Below, piece by piece: positions 1 to 6,043 of a stretch of 8,540 nt of DNA. The position numbers were made by a program, and so were the translations under genes. Numbering within the stretch: position 1 is the stretch's first letter; each line of letters opens with the position of its first letter. The DNA is from Nonomuraea sp. (lineage in GTDB: Bacteria > Actinomycetota > Actinomycetes > Streptosporangiales > Streptosporangiaceae), in NCBI GenBank assembly GCA_013362835.1, contig JABFVJ010000211.1:1-8540 (forward strand). The letters run 5' to 3'. The notes under the pieces are model-generated. The model saw only the letters and a list, made by a program, of their open reading frames with translations, searched no databases and had not been told where the DNA came from.

Positions 1-149
1 TGCGCTCACCCCCGCCCCTCAAGATCTTTTGGCGCGCGTGATCGCCGTACCGGGTGACCGGCCCGAGCGCGCCAAAACATCTTGCTGACCGGGGGCCGCC
101 CGGTTGCGCTCCGTCCCTTCCGCCTGCGTGTCCGCCTTCACCGGAACAC
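1..149 (+). repeat. Direct repeat copy 1 (149 bp), control region of the small Cys-rich gene
   Basis: These bases match 7701-7849 with only two differences, at 88 and 89, so the two copies sit exactly 7,700 bp apart. The left end is cut by the window edge, and the repeat may extend beyond it. Weaker similarity continues through the ribosome binding site into the gene at 189, including a C5/G5 hairpin at 154-168 whose loop differs between the copies. The block holds an 18-bp inverted repeat (20-37 and 67-84). It lies upstream of a four-cysteine gene in both places, so I infer it is a shared promoter or operator region. I cannot pick a convincing -35/-10 pair in it. Confidence 0.9.
20..84. promoter_or_regulatory. 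18-bp inverted repeat, spacer 29 bp
   Basis: The left arm CAAGATCTTTTGGCGCGC (20-37) is matched by the right arm GCGCGCCAAAACATCTTG (67-84), with 17 of 18 positions complementary. A smaller nested stem, GCCG (44-47) with CGGC (59-62), lies in the spacer. The arrangement suits a dimeric protein binding two half-sites, or a cruciform/RNA hairpin. No T-run follows, so it does not look like a classical terminator. The same structure, including its single mismatch, recurs at 7720-7784. Confidence 0.7.
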
Positions 150-188
150 GGACCCCCCGAGCAGGGGGCGCACGGAAGGAAGCCCACC

Positions 189-392
189 ATGACCCTCGCC
201 CTGCCGATCACCGCCGAACTCGACCTGGCCACCTGCACCCGGCCCACCTGCAACGCGACGGTCCCCTTCACCGAGACCGTCGAGCTCATCGGCGACGACG
301 GCAGCCGCGGGCGCGAGTGCCTGGCCTGCCTCTCCCAGCGCGTCGACGGCTACCGCCAGGCGCACGCCGACAGCATCCCGCTCCCCTACTAG
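189..392 (+). CDS. Small four-cysteine (zinc-ribbon-like) protein, 67 aa
   Basis: This is a small protein of unknown function. Cysteines at residues 16 and 21 (C-x4-C) and 44 and 47 (C-x2-C) are spaced like a four-Cys zinc-binding knuckle pair; a structural zinc is inferred, not shown. The ATG at 189 is chosen because GGAAGGAAG (174-182) lies 6 bases upstream. Earlier in-frame starts would place coding sequence inside the conserved 149-bp leader. The protein is related to the one at 7890-8132: both begin MTL, share a Leu/Asp-rich N-terminus and a CTR motif at the first cysteine, and have a second CxxC. It is the first gene of the rightward set, and a hairpin at 401-420 separates it from ssb. 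A DNA- or protein-binding role is possible but not supported by more than the cysteines. Confidence 0.75.
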   Translation: MTLALPITAELDLATCTRPTCNATVPFTETVELIGDDGSRGRECLACLSQRVDGYRQAHADSIPLPY

Positions 393-400
393 CCGCCCAG

Positions 401-420
401 GCGGGGCCCTCGGGCCCCGC
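401..420 (+). terminator. GC-rich hairpin between the Cys-rich gene and ssb
   Basis: GCGGGGCC (401-408) pairs with GGCCCCGC (413-420) around a 4-base loop, nine bases after the stop codon of the upstream gene. No T-tract follows, as is usual for actinobacterial hairpin terminators. It may stop or weaken read-through into ssb. Confidence 0.5.
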
Positions 421-499
421 TCCCGGCGGCCTTCCGACTCCCGCTCCGGCGATCTGGCTCCGTTCCGTACCCGCAATCCACCCGTCCTGGAGGGACACC

Positions 500-991
500 A
501 TGGCCAACGACACCGTCATCACCCTCGTCGGCAACCTGGTCGACGACCCCGAGCTCCGCTTCACCCCCACCGGCACGGCCGTCGCCCGCATCCGCGTCGC
601 GTCCAATCCCCGCTTCTTCGACCGCGCCACCAACGACTGGAAGGACGGCGACAGCCTCTTCCTGACCTGCAACATTTGGCGCGACCTGGGCGAAAACGCT
701 GCTGAGAGCCTCCGGCGCGGAATGCGGGTCATCGTCCAGGGGCGCCTCAAGCAGCGCTCCTACGAGACCGCCGAAGGCGAGAAGCGCACCGTCTACGAGG
801 TCGACGTCGACGAGATCGGCCCGTCCCTGCGCGGCGCGATCGCCAGGGTCACCAAGGCCAACCGCAACCAGGCCGCGCCCGAGGACCCCTGGGCCACCGC
901 CACCCCGGCTCCCGCCGAAGACAGCGAGGGTCAGGACAACCTCGCGATGGCGGGCGCCGGCGCCAACGACGGCGAAACCCCGCCGTTTTAA
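500..991 (+). CDS. ssb: Single-stranded DNA-binding protein (SSB), 163 aa
   Basis: SSB binds single-stranded DNA as an OB-fold tetramer during replication, repair and plasmid transfer, and recruits partners through its C-terminal tip. The N-terminal part (about residues 1-115) has the family pattern: VTLVGNL-like start, [14 protein letters not shown], the [25 protein letters not shown] segment (read in pieces) and [13 protein letters not shown], all close to actinobacterial SSBs. A low-complexity Ala/Pro/Asp linker follows, and the protein ends in DGETPPF, a recognisable but weakly acidic version of the usual DDDIPF-like tip. The ATG at 500 has GGAGGG (489-494) 5 bases upstream; frames starting further left would add an unrelated Arg-rich N-terminus. 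Actinomycetes usually carry chromosomal ssb with ribosomal genes (rpsF, rpsR, rplI). That context is absent, so this is probably an accessory or plasmid-type copy. Confidence 0.95.
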   Translation: MANDTVITLVGNLVDDPELRFTPTGTAVARIRVASNPRFFDRATNDWKDGDSLFLTCNIWRDLGENAAESLRRGMRVIVQGRLKQRSYETAEGEKRTVYEVDVDEIGPSLRGAIARVTKANRNQAAPEDPWATATPAPAEDSEGQDNLAMAGAGANDGETPPF

Positions 992-999
992 CCCCACCC

Positions 1000-1029
1000 C
1001 CCGGTGACCCGCCTCAGCGGGTCACCGGG
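1000..1029 (+). terminator. Terminator-like hairpin after ssb
   Basis: CCCGGTGACCCGC (1000-1012) is perfectly complementary to GCGGGTCACCGGG (1017-1029), giving a 13-bp stem with a CTCA loop, nine bases after the ssb stop. There is no T-tract. It likely ends the ssb transcript or stabilises its 3' end. Confidence 0.75.
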
Positions 1030-1072
1030 ATCCCTATCCATGCCGCCGACCGACCGACAAGGGAGCAACCCC

Positions 1073-1672
1073 ATGACCACTCCTTCGCCGCAGCACGCCG
1101 GCGTCGAAGCCGCCCGCGCCTGGGCCGCCCTCGACGCGATCGAAACCTCCTCCGTGCTGTGGGACCAGACCGTCTACCGCACGTTCTACCTGGGCGAGGA
1201 CGCCCAGCTCCTCCACCAGTCGGGCTCGCCCACCCACATCATCGACCTGGCCACCGTGCCGAGCTCGTTCAGCCTCTACGCCCGCGATGACATCGCTCCG
1301 GAGATCTTGAGCCGCTGCAAGGCAGCGATGTGCCTGGCCGGGATCGTGTGCGAACTCGACGGCGGCACCTGGCTGGTCGCCATCGCCCCGACAGGGCAGC
1401 TGCTGTTCAAGGGCAAGCCAGCCACCCTCGACGAGCTGGGATACCGATCGCCGGACCTGCTGGTGGCCACCGAGCAGGAGATCGCCGAGGGAACCGCGAT
1501 CACGACCGAAGGGGAACAGGCGATGCTCCCGCATGAGCGGGCGCGGCGCCTGCTCGGCCTCGACCCCAGCCAGGCCGAAGCGCTCTTCTCCAGCGGCAAC
1601 CGCTTCGACGACCTGCTCCGGCAACTGGAGCAGCTGTACGGCCCGCGCCCCGACCGGCCGGCGGCAGCATGA
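1073..1672 (+). CDS. Hypothetical protein, 199 aa
   Basis: I do not recognise a family. The start at 1073 is preferred because AGGGAG (1060-1065) lies 7 bases upstream; in-frame starts at 1004 and 1040 overlap or directly follow the hairpin and lack a good ribosome binding site. The protein has no clear signal peptide or membrane segment. A mixed central part includes a stretch around residues 95-115 (CLAGIVCELDGGTWLVAIAP) that reads as two beta strands. The C-terminus (about 150-190) is helical and acidic, with HERARRLLGLD and a DDLLRQLEQLYG helix, which could mediate protein contacts. Its stop overlaps the start of the next gene by four bases (ATGA), so the two are translationally coupled and probably work together. 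Codon use matches the neighbours. Confidence 0.8.
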   Translation: MTTPSPQHAGVEAARAWAALDAIETSSVLWDQTVYRTFYLGEDAQLLHQSGSPTHIIDLATVPSSFSLYARDDIAPEILSRCKAAMCLAGIVCELDGGTWLVAIAPTGQLLFKGKPATLDELGYRSPDLLVATEQEIAEGTAITTEGEQAMLPHERARRLLGLDPSQAEALFSSGNRFDDLLRQLEQLYGPRPDRPAAA

Positions 1673-2265
1673 GCGACGTGACCGCTTCACAGGTGGTCGG
1701 CGCGCTCGTGGCCGACCCCGACCAGGTCACCGTCCAACGGGACGCCGAGCGGCTCCTCGTCGGGGACGCTCGCGTCCTGTGGGATCTGGCCGCCCTACCC
1801 GCTCAGGCCACCGTTCCCGCGACCAGCCACGAGCCGACCGGCCGGCTGCCGCACCTCGACACCATGGTCGACGACGGCACCTGGGCCTGGCACCCGCAGC
1901 GCCGCCCCAGGCTCCTGCGGCCAACCCCTCGCTACGACCTGGCCGCCGCCTGGCGGCAGCTACACGGCGACTACCTCCACGAAGCCGACTCCTACGCCCG
2001 CATCGACTGGTCGCCCTGGTCCTACCAGCAGGCCCGCATCGGGCTCCTGCACCACACCCCGCTCGCCGTGAACGACGCCTGGCTACGGCGAGTGCACCAC
2101 ACCTACCCAAACCTGGCCATGTCCGGCATCGATCCGCGCATGCCGCTGGTCATCCTCACAGGCGCCGAGGCCCGCGTGGTCGGGTTCGCCGACGCCGCGA
2201 TCCTGCCGGACTCAAGCCGCGACGTGCTGACCGCCATCTCCAGCGCCCAGCCCATCCACGTCTGA
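1669..2265 (+). CDS. Hypothetical protein, 198 aa, coupled to upstream gene
   Basis: No family is recognised. The ATG at 1669 overlaps the upstream TGA, the usual signature of a coupled pair. The protein is rich in Trp, His, Arg and Tyr in its middle part (about residues 70-145: WAWHPQRRPR, RIDWSPWSYQQARIG, AWLRRVHHTYPNL), which suggests a compact soluble fold with a basic aromatic surface. The last 45 residues look alpha/beta (MPLVILTGAEARVVGFADAA). No catalytic motif, cysteine cluster or membrane segment is visible. The gene ends in a strong hairpin at 2296-2327, so 1073-2265 probably forms one transcription unit. A role alongside SSB is possible from position only. Confidence 0.8.
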   Translation: MSDVTASQVVGALVADPDQVTVQRDAERLLVGDARVLWDLAALPAQATVPATSHEPTGRLPHLDTMVDDGTWAWHPQRRPRLLRPTPRYDLAAAWRQLHGDYLHEADSYARIDWSPWSYQQARIGLLHHTPLAVNDAWLRRVHHTYPNLAMSGIDPRMPLVILTGAEARVVGFADAAILPDSSRDVLTAISSAQPIHV

Positions 2266-2295
2266 CCGCGCCTGACCGCGCTCCTGGCCGCGCCC

Positions 2296-2327
2296 GGTTG
2301 GCCCTCACCTCCGGGCGAGGGCCAACC
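2296..2327 (+). terminator. Terminator-like hairpin after the coupled hypothetical pair
   Basis: GGTTGGCCCTC (2296-2306) is perfectly complementary to GAGGGCCAACC (2317-2327), an 11-bp stem with a 10-base loop, 30 bases past the stop at 2265. It separates the coupled pair from the phosphatase gene. Confidence 0.7.
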
Positions 2328-2453
2328 ACCGGCTCACCCGGCAGGCAGAACCCCCGCTCGATCACCCTGGAGTCTCCGTCGCCGGGGCCCAGCCGAGGGC
2401 AGCCCAAGCCCGCCCAGCCACCGACCGCACTGTCCCCCAAGGGAGCCCAGCTC

Positions 2454-3168
2454 ATGCCCGTCTTCACCAACGACGCGCTCAACGTCCGCATCTGCCACGA
2501 CAGCCTGCGCGGCAACCGCGACGTCAACGCCGACGCCCTCACCGTCGCCGAATGCGGCAGCCGCCTCGCCATTGCCGTCGCCGACGGCGCCGGAGACAAC
2601 GACGGCGCCGCCGAATGCGCGCGCATCGCCGCTCTGCTCGCCTCCGCGATCACGGCAGCCACCGGAAACCCCCTCCGCGGCCTGGACGAGACCGCGCCCT
2701 TTCTCACCGAGCGGGCCGACGCCGCCGCCATCCCGCTCACCGCCCGCACGACCGCCACCATCCTGGCCATCACCCCCGACCACTTGACCCTGGCCTGGGC
2801 AGGCGACTCCCCCGCCTGGGCCATCACCCGCGATGGCCAGGTACGCGGCCTGACTGACCCGTCCTGCCACCCCTGCCTGACGCCCTGCAACGTCACCGAA
2901 CCCCACGAAGGAGCCACCTACTCCCCGCACTGGGCTTCCCTGGACCGCGGCGAGGTCGCCCGGCTGATCCTGGCCAGCGACGGCCTGACCGCTCACCTGG
3001 CCAGACCCGCCCGCGCCGACCACGTCCAGGCCATGACCGACACCCTGGCCCCGAATCGCATCCCCAGCCCACCACCTCGAAGACGTCCTGGCCGACCTGC
3101 TCGACCTGACCCGTGACCACGGCTCGCTCGACAACACCTCCGTCGCCGTCGTCGACCTCCCCCTCTGA
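2454..3168 (+). pseudogene. PP2C-family Ser/Thr phosphatase with a frameshift near its C-terminus
   Basis: PP2C phosphatases remove phosphate from Ser/Thr using two metal ions held by conserved aspartates. Visible motifs from the ATG at 2454 (AAGGGAG 8 bases upstream) are: the R-x-x-N-x-D-like segment near residues 19-28, VADGAGDNDG (42-51; usual VADGMGGH) with the D44-G45 metal site, ARTTATI in place of the usual GTT motif, WAGDSPAW (115-122), and LILASDGLT (171-179). The starting frame then turns into an implausible Pro/Arg run and stops at 3116. The next frame, from about 3066, continues correctly with HHLEDVLADLLDL and DNTSVAVVDL, the last PP2C metal motif, stopping at 3166-3168. Removing one C from the run at 3062-3065 (or 3068-3070) restores a 237-residue protein. 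The short product (220 aa) would lack the final metal-binding Asp and probably be inactive. The cause may be a sequencing error, a true mutation or recoding. Terminated by the hairpin at 3205-3246. Confidence 0.85.
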
Positions 3169-3204
3169 CCCGATTCCGTCACCCGCGAGCACCACCATCC
3201 CGCA

Positions 3205-3246
3205 ACGGCCTCCGCCCTCCGACACACGTCGGAGGGCGGAGGCCGT
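3205..3246 (+). terminator. Strong terminator, perfect 19-bp stem
   Basis: Bases 3205-3223 and 3228-3246 are perfectly complementary over 19 bp, with a 4-base ACAC loop. The hairpin lies 36 bases after the restored phosphatase stop and 29 bases before the DUF4192 start. It is the strongest hairpin in the window and marks a clear end of transcription. Its position right after the restored stop, not the early one, supports the frameshift reading. Confidence 0.85.
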
Positions 3247-3275
3247 CCCTGTTATCCGATGAGGAGCTGCCGCCC

Positions 3276-4319
3276 ATGACCGCCGAGCTCGTCCACCTGC
3301 GAACCCGCGTTGACCTCCTGGCCGCCATCCCCTACATGCTGGGCTTCCACCCGGCCGACAACTCCCTGGTCGCGCTGGGCTTCCTCCGCCAAGCCCGCCC
3401 CAGCCCGGAATGCGTAGCGCGCTACGACCTACCGCACGACAGCGCCGACCTGCCCGACCTGGCCGCCGACCTCTGCGCCCTGCTCCACCAGCGCAACCTC
3501 GATGTGGTCGCCCTCGTCGGCTACGGCCGCGGCGAAATCGTCACCCCCGCCATCGACGCCGTCACCACCAGCCTGGACGCTGCCGGGATCGAGATCCTCG
3601 ACGCCCTGCGAGCCGAGGACGGCCGCTACCACAGCTACCTGTGCCACGACCCGTCCTGCTGCCCACCCGAGGGGTGGCCCTACGACACCACCACCACGGC
3701 GGTCGCCGCCGCCCTCGTGGCCCGCGGGCGCAGCCCACTGCCCGACCGCGCCACCTACATCGCCCAGCTCAACCCCGTCGCCGGCACCGACAGGCAAAAG
3801 ATCACCGCAGCGACCCGCGCCGTCTGCACCAAGATCCGGCAAGCCGCCGTCACCCCGCCCCGGAGCTGGTACCGGCAGGGCAAGCAGCGCGTCCGCGAAG
3901 CCCTCGAACACGACGCAGAGCTGTCGGCCGACCAGGTGGCGTGGCTGGGCGCCCTCCTGACCGCGATTTACATCCGCGACGCCGCGACGGCCCTCATCGG
4001 CCCCTTCCCCGAACAGACGCACCTGCGGCTGTGGACCCAGATGACCAGGCGCGTCGACCCCGCCTTCGCCGCAGCCCCGGCCACCATGCTGGCCATCACC
4101 GCGTGGCGCGCCGGCGAAAACGTGCTGGCCGAAGCCGCCATCAACCGGGCACTGAACACCAATCCCGACTACAGCCTGGCCCTCGCCATCCGCACAGCCC
4201 TTCGGCTCGACGCCCGCGAAACCCGCATGTCCGACCTCGCGAGCATGGCCGACACGATCGACATCTGCGTCGAGCGCAAGCCCGAAGGCGCCAGACCGGT
4301 GCTTCCAGAAGGCTGGTAA
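3276..4319 (+). CDS. DUF4192 domain-containing protein, 347 aa
   Basis: DUF4192 proteins are actinobacterial and have no established function. The hallmark is near the N-terminus: after a short basic/hydrophobic lead, the LLAAIPYMLGFHPADNSLV segment (about residues 14-32) matches the family's P-x-LLGF-x-P-x-x-SLV signature. An alternating alpha/beta region follows (VVALVGYGRG, IEILDAL, then YLCHDPSCCPPEGWPY with its conserved C-x-D-P-x-C-C-P-P-x-G pattern). The C-terminal third is helical and TPR-like (AITAWRAGENVLAEAAINRAL), again typical. The length is normal for the family. The start at 3276 has GAGGAG (3261-3266) nine bases upstream, just after the strong terminator, so the gene probably has its own promoter. 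No membrane segment is visible, so it is probably cytoplasmic. Confidence 0.93.
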   Translation: MTAELVHLRTRVDLLAAIPYMLGFHPADNSLVALGFLRQARPSPECVARYDLPHDSADLPDLAADLCALLHQRNLDVVALVGYGRGEIVTPAIDAVTTSLDAAGIEILDALRAEDGRYHSYLCHDPSCCPPEGWPYDTTTTAVAAALVARGRSPLPDRATYIAQLNPVAGTDRQKITAATRAVCTKIRQAAVTPPRSWYRQGKQRVREALEHDAELSADQVAWLGALLTAIYIRDAATALIGPFPEQTHLRLWTQMTRRVDPAFAAAPATMLAITAWRAGENVLAEAAINRALNTNPDYSLALAIRTALRLDARETRMSDLASMADTIDICVERKPEGARPVLPEGW

Positions 4320-4391
4320 CCCCTCGCGACACCCGGCGCCAGGAGCCGCGCAGCCTCTCACCAGTATCCCAAGTCAACCAACCATGGGGAC

Positions 4392-4453
4392 CCCCCTCGG
4401 GCCGCCGCCGCACTGCATGCCTATGGCCTGCGGAGCACACCGTAGGGCCTGCA
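4392..4453 (+). repeat. Diverged non-coding repeat, copy A
   Basis: This stretch resembles 7363-7426: both run from a CCCCCTCGGG tract through a GCCGC-rich part to CATGCCTAYGGCCTGC, then GAGYACRCCGYAGG. By eye about three quarters of the positions match. The right half is an imperfect dyad with GCCTATGG on one side and CCGTAGGGC on the other. Both copies lie in gene-free DNA. Confidence 0.6.
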
Positions 4454-4576
4454 CCCCCACTCGCCGCGTAAATCTCAGCCGCCGCACGCCGCAGACCACA
4501 GCCGCCGTACCGACCACCCTGCGTGCTGCACGAGCCCGCCGCTGTGCGCGATCGGCTGGCCTCTGGTGCGGGGTGG

Positions 4577-4596
4577 CTGGGGGCTCGCGCCCCCAG
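4577..4596 (+). terminator. GC-rich hairpin, probable terminator downstream of the DUF4192 gene
   Basis: CTGGGGGC (4577-4584) pairs perfectly with GCCCCCAG (4589-4596) around a TCGC loop, followed by a run of C and G blocks that can extend the structure to about 4620. GGGGGCTC-GCCCCCA hairpins of this kind are very common transcription ends in actinomycete genomes. It is 258 bases from the DUF4192 stop, so the link to that gene is uncertain. Confidence 0.5.
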
Positions 4597-4858
4597 GCCC
4601 CCCGGGGGCGGGCGGGGGAGCCGCCCACCGGGCGCGCACCTGCCCGCCGCACACGGCGACTCCCCCGCCCGCAACGCTCGCAGCGCCCCTTTCCGGTCAG
4701 CCCATCCGGGGATCTGGGCGCGCCGGCCGCGCGGCTCTCGCCCGGCCGCGTATCCAGCGCAGCCCTTTCAGCGATCACCACGATCGCCCTCACGGCCCGC
4801 AGGGTTGTTGCCGCAGGTGGCCCCGACTGGACAGGCTCTCTACGCTTGGTCCGAGTCT

Positions 4859-4920
4859 CCTCTCTGGAGGAGCTCAACCTGCAGGGTCCGGTGAGGCCTT
4901 CCGGAACGGAACCTCGCCAA
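4859..4920 (-). repeat. Degenerate third copy of the leftward-gene leader
   Basis: Read on the plus strand it begins CCTCTCTGGAG, as do the leaders at 5421 and 5965, then shares CAACCTGC and TTCCGGA in register, with much divergence in between. The promoter core found farther upstream in the intact copies is missing. I find no start codon at the right distance to its left, so it looks like the remnant of a lost third paralog. Confidence 0.5.
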
Positions 4921-4989
4921 CCGAGCACCCCGGTGCCAGGGAACAGCAAGGCTCCACCTCGCCGGACCCCTCAACAGCCAGCACCCGCC

Positions 4990-5019
4990 CTACGGGCCAC
5001 CCCGCGAGGCGGCCCGTAG
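4990..5019 (-). terminator. Terminator of the leftward gene at 5028-5414
   Basis: On the minus strand the arms CTACGGGCC and GGCCCGTAG extend inward to a 13-bp stem with two G-T wobbles and a 4-base loop, starting nine bases after the stop codon. It resembles the hairpin following the paralog (5566-5593) in its ACGGG...CCCGT base and C-rich/G-rich interior, so the terminator appears to have been duplicated with the gene. Confidence 0.75.
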
Positions 5020-5027
5020 TCCAGGCG

Positions 5028-5414
5028 TCAGCTCATCGTGCGAGCCAGATCCGTAGCCTTCCGGATGCCATCCCCCGCCCGGATGATCGCATAAACGATC
5101 ATTGCCCGGTCATGGGGCCGCTCCTTATCCCGGTCGACCAGAACAACGACCAGCTCATGCAGCGTCAGCCACTCGATCACCGCCTCCTCCATGAGGTCAG
5201 CCATCTCCTCCGGCATCGGCATCCCCGCGAGCAGCGTCCGCGCGTTGTCGATCGCGGCGACCTGTACCGCTCCGGAGTGCCCGCCATCAGCCCAGCTCGG
5301 GACCGCGATCGGGATCGGCAGCATCAGCAGCAGCTTGGCCAGCTGGTCATACGCCCCGATCATGGCCATCGTCGCGAGGTGCAGAATCTCGAAACGATCG
5401 GAGTTCTCGTCCAT
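5028..5414 (-). CDS. Small helical protein, paralog 1 (128 aa)
   Basis: No known family is recognised. It is clearly related to the gene at 5600-5956. Both have a helical N-terminus, a central LP-x-PIA-x-P motif (LPIPIAVP here, residues 32-39), a variable GxxG-containing part, then an acidic helix ending in EWLT-x-H (residues 81-86) and a DRD-x-x-R-type motif with a final helix. Leu, Met, Ile and Val are frequent, but no segment is a clear membrane span. The start at 5414 is chosen over an in-frame ATG at 5438 because AGAGAGG lies 6 bases upstream of 5414, inside the conserved leader, and the ATGGACGA start lines up with TTGGACAA of the paralog. The promoter is at 5489-5494 with a leader of roughly 65-75 bases. 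Confidence 0.8.
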   Translation of the reverse strand: MDENSDRFEILHLATMAMIGAYDQLAKLLLMLPIPIAVPSWADGGHSGAVQVAAIDNARTLLAGMPMPEEMADLMEEAVIEWLTLHELVVVLVDRDKERPHDRAMIVYAIIRAGDGIRKATDLARTMS

Positions 5415-5420
5415 CGACGT

Positions 5421-5499
5421 CCTCTCTGGAGTTTTCAACCTGCGAACGCCGGGCGGAGAGCTTCCGGACTCTCCCTCCCAACAAGAAAACTATACCACA
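5421..5499 (-). repeat. Leader/promoter repeat, copy 1
   Basis: This matches 5965-6043 with three differences in 79 bases. Read on the minus strand it contains the promoter core, a G-rich segment, a hairpin (GGAGAG with CTCTCC around an 8-base loop containing TCCGGA) and the ribosome binding site. Conservation is as high as or higher than in the proteins downstream, so the RNA leader or its DNA is probably functional. Confidence 0.85.
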
Positions 5500-5509
5500 G
5501 ATTTACCCC
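5477..5509 (-). promoter_or_regulatory. Promoter of paralog 1
   Basis: Read leftward, there is GGGGT (5509-5505), ten bases, then an extended -10 TGGTATAGT with TATAGT at 5494-5489, followed by TTTTCTTGTTGGG. The same elements with the same 10-base spacing occur at the paralog (6053-6021) and before the HTH gene (6092-6124). No good -35 hexamer is visible, so the GGGGT block may be a regulator site or a non-standard sigma contact. Confidence 0.65.
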
Positions 5510-5565
5510 GAAGGATCATTGGATAGCGAGAAATCCCAGGCAGGAAGCGCGATGGACGACACGAG

Positions 5566-5593
5566 ACGGGCCGCCCCTCGCGGGACGACCCGT
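5566..5593 (-). terminator. Terminator of the leftward gene at 5600-5956
   Basis: On the minus strand ACGGGTCGTCCC pairs with GGGGCGGCCCGT as a 12-bp stem with two G-T wobbles and a GCGA tetraloop, starting six bases after the stop codon. It is similar to the hairpin after paralog 1. Confidence 0.75.
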
Positions 5594-5599
5594 TTTCGA

Positions 5600-5956
5600 C
5601 TAGTCCAGGTGCTCGTGATCCACCAGGATCTTGGCGACGTTCACAGCCTCCGCAACCCGATGCAGAGCCAGCGCCACCACGCGCCGATCGCGACCGAGCA
5701 GGCTCACATCGTGCGCCGTGAGCCACTCCAGGACTGCTATCTCGATCGCAGTCCGAGTCTCCTCGCGAAGCGGGAGGAGACCGAGAAGGTCAAGGCCTCC
5801 TTCGAGTCCCTTCACCGTTGGCCCCGTGTAGCCGGACTCCTCGGGATCCGGAATCGCGATGGGAACCGGCAGGCTCCGCAGGACCTTGTTGAGCAGCGCG
5901 TACTGCGCCAGCAGGATCTCGATCGGGGACTCTGGAAGATCGTGGGTGTTGTCCAA
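5600..5956 (-). CDS. Small helical protein, paralog 2 (118 aa), TTG start
   Basis: This is a paralog of the protein at 5028-5414, of unknown function. Shared features are LPVPIAIP (residues 29-36), a helical acidic stretch, EWLTAHD (77-83) and a GRDRR motif (88-92), with a helical C-terminus. The central part, PDPEESGYTGPTVKGLEGG, differs in detail but also carries the G-x-x-G turn. The start at 5956 is TTG: it aligns with the ATG of the paralog, and AGAGAGG sits eight bases upstream in the same leader, with no ATG or GTG nearby. The gene sits 86 bases upstream of the paralog's promoter repeat and has its own promoter and terminator, so this is a repeated monocistronic cassette, not an operon. 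The two proteins may have diverged to partner with different targets, or may be dosage variants. Confidence 0.8.
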   Translation of the reverse strand: MDNTHDLPESPIEILLAQYALLNKVLRSLPVPIAIPDPEESGYTGPTVKGLEGGLDLLGLLPLREETRTAIEIAVLEWLTAHDVSLLGRDRRVVALALHRVAEAVNVAKILVDHEHLD

Positions 5957-5964
5957 TGGACGTT

Positions 5965-6043
5965 CCTCTCTGGAGTTTTCAACCTGCGAGCGTCAGGCGG
6001 AGAGCTTCCGGACTCTCCCTCCCAACAAGAAAACTATACCACA
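5965..6043 (-). repeat. Leader/promoter repeat, copy 2
   Basis: This is the second copy of the 79-base block at 5421-5499 (three differences). It has the same hairpin GGAGAG/CTCTCC and ribosome binding site, and the same promoter core. Similarity continues into the upstream DNA to about 6062. Confidence 0.85.

Larger units (their letters stand above)
4320..5027. other. Gene-free region between convergent genes
   Basis: This 708-base stretch lies between the convergent DUF4192 gene and the leftward gene at 5028-5414. Open frames exist on both strands, but they are Pro/Arg-rich and lack good ribosome binding sites, so I call no gene. It contains one copy of a diverged non-coding repeat (4392-4453), a GC-rich hairpin cluster around 4575-4620, a decayed copy of the leader found before the leftward paralogs (about 4859-4920), and the terminator of the leftward gene (4990-5019). 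It may be a graveyard for a lost third paralog or a cis-acting site. Confidence 0.6.

Noticed and set aside
104..499. N-terminal extension of SSB from an upstream start
   Set aside because: The added residues are Arg/Pro/His-rich, lie out of frame across the four-Cys gene, and the ATG at 500 has a strong ribosome binding site and begins the normal SSB sequence.
389..997. 202-codon leftward open frame opposite ssb
   Set aside because: Gly/Val/Asp-rich shadow typical of high-GC antisense frames; no ribosome binding site or recognisable motif, and ssb itself is certain.
1533..2453. Long rightward open frame running into the phosphatase from 1533
   Set aside because: The first 307 codons are Arg/Pro/Ala-rich shadow of the coupled hypothetical gene; only the part from the ATG at 2454 shows family motifs.
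2334..3227. 297-codon leftward open frame opposite the phosphatase
   Set aside because: Gly/Val-rich shadow with no motif; the PP2C motifs on the other strand are clear.
3429..4361. 310-codon leftward open frame opposite the DUF4192 gene
   Set aside because: Gly/Val/Asp-rich composition of an antisense shadow; the DUF4192 signature is on the plus strand.
4374..5603. Open frames on both strands in the 4.4-5.6 kb region
   Set aside because: Pro/Arg/Ala-rich, without suitable ribosome binding sites, and the longest crosses the well-supported leftward gene and its terminator.
5421..6043. CRISPR-like array from repeated leaders
   Set aside because: Only two good copies, 544 bp apart, with genes between them; no short regularly spaced repeats.
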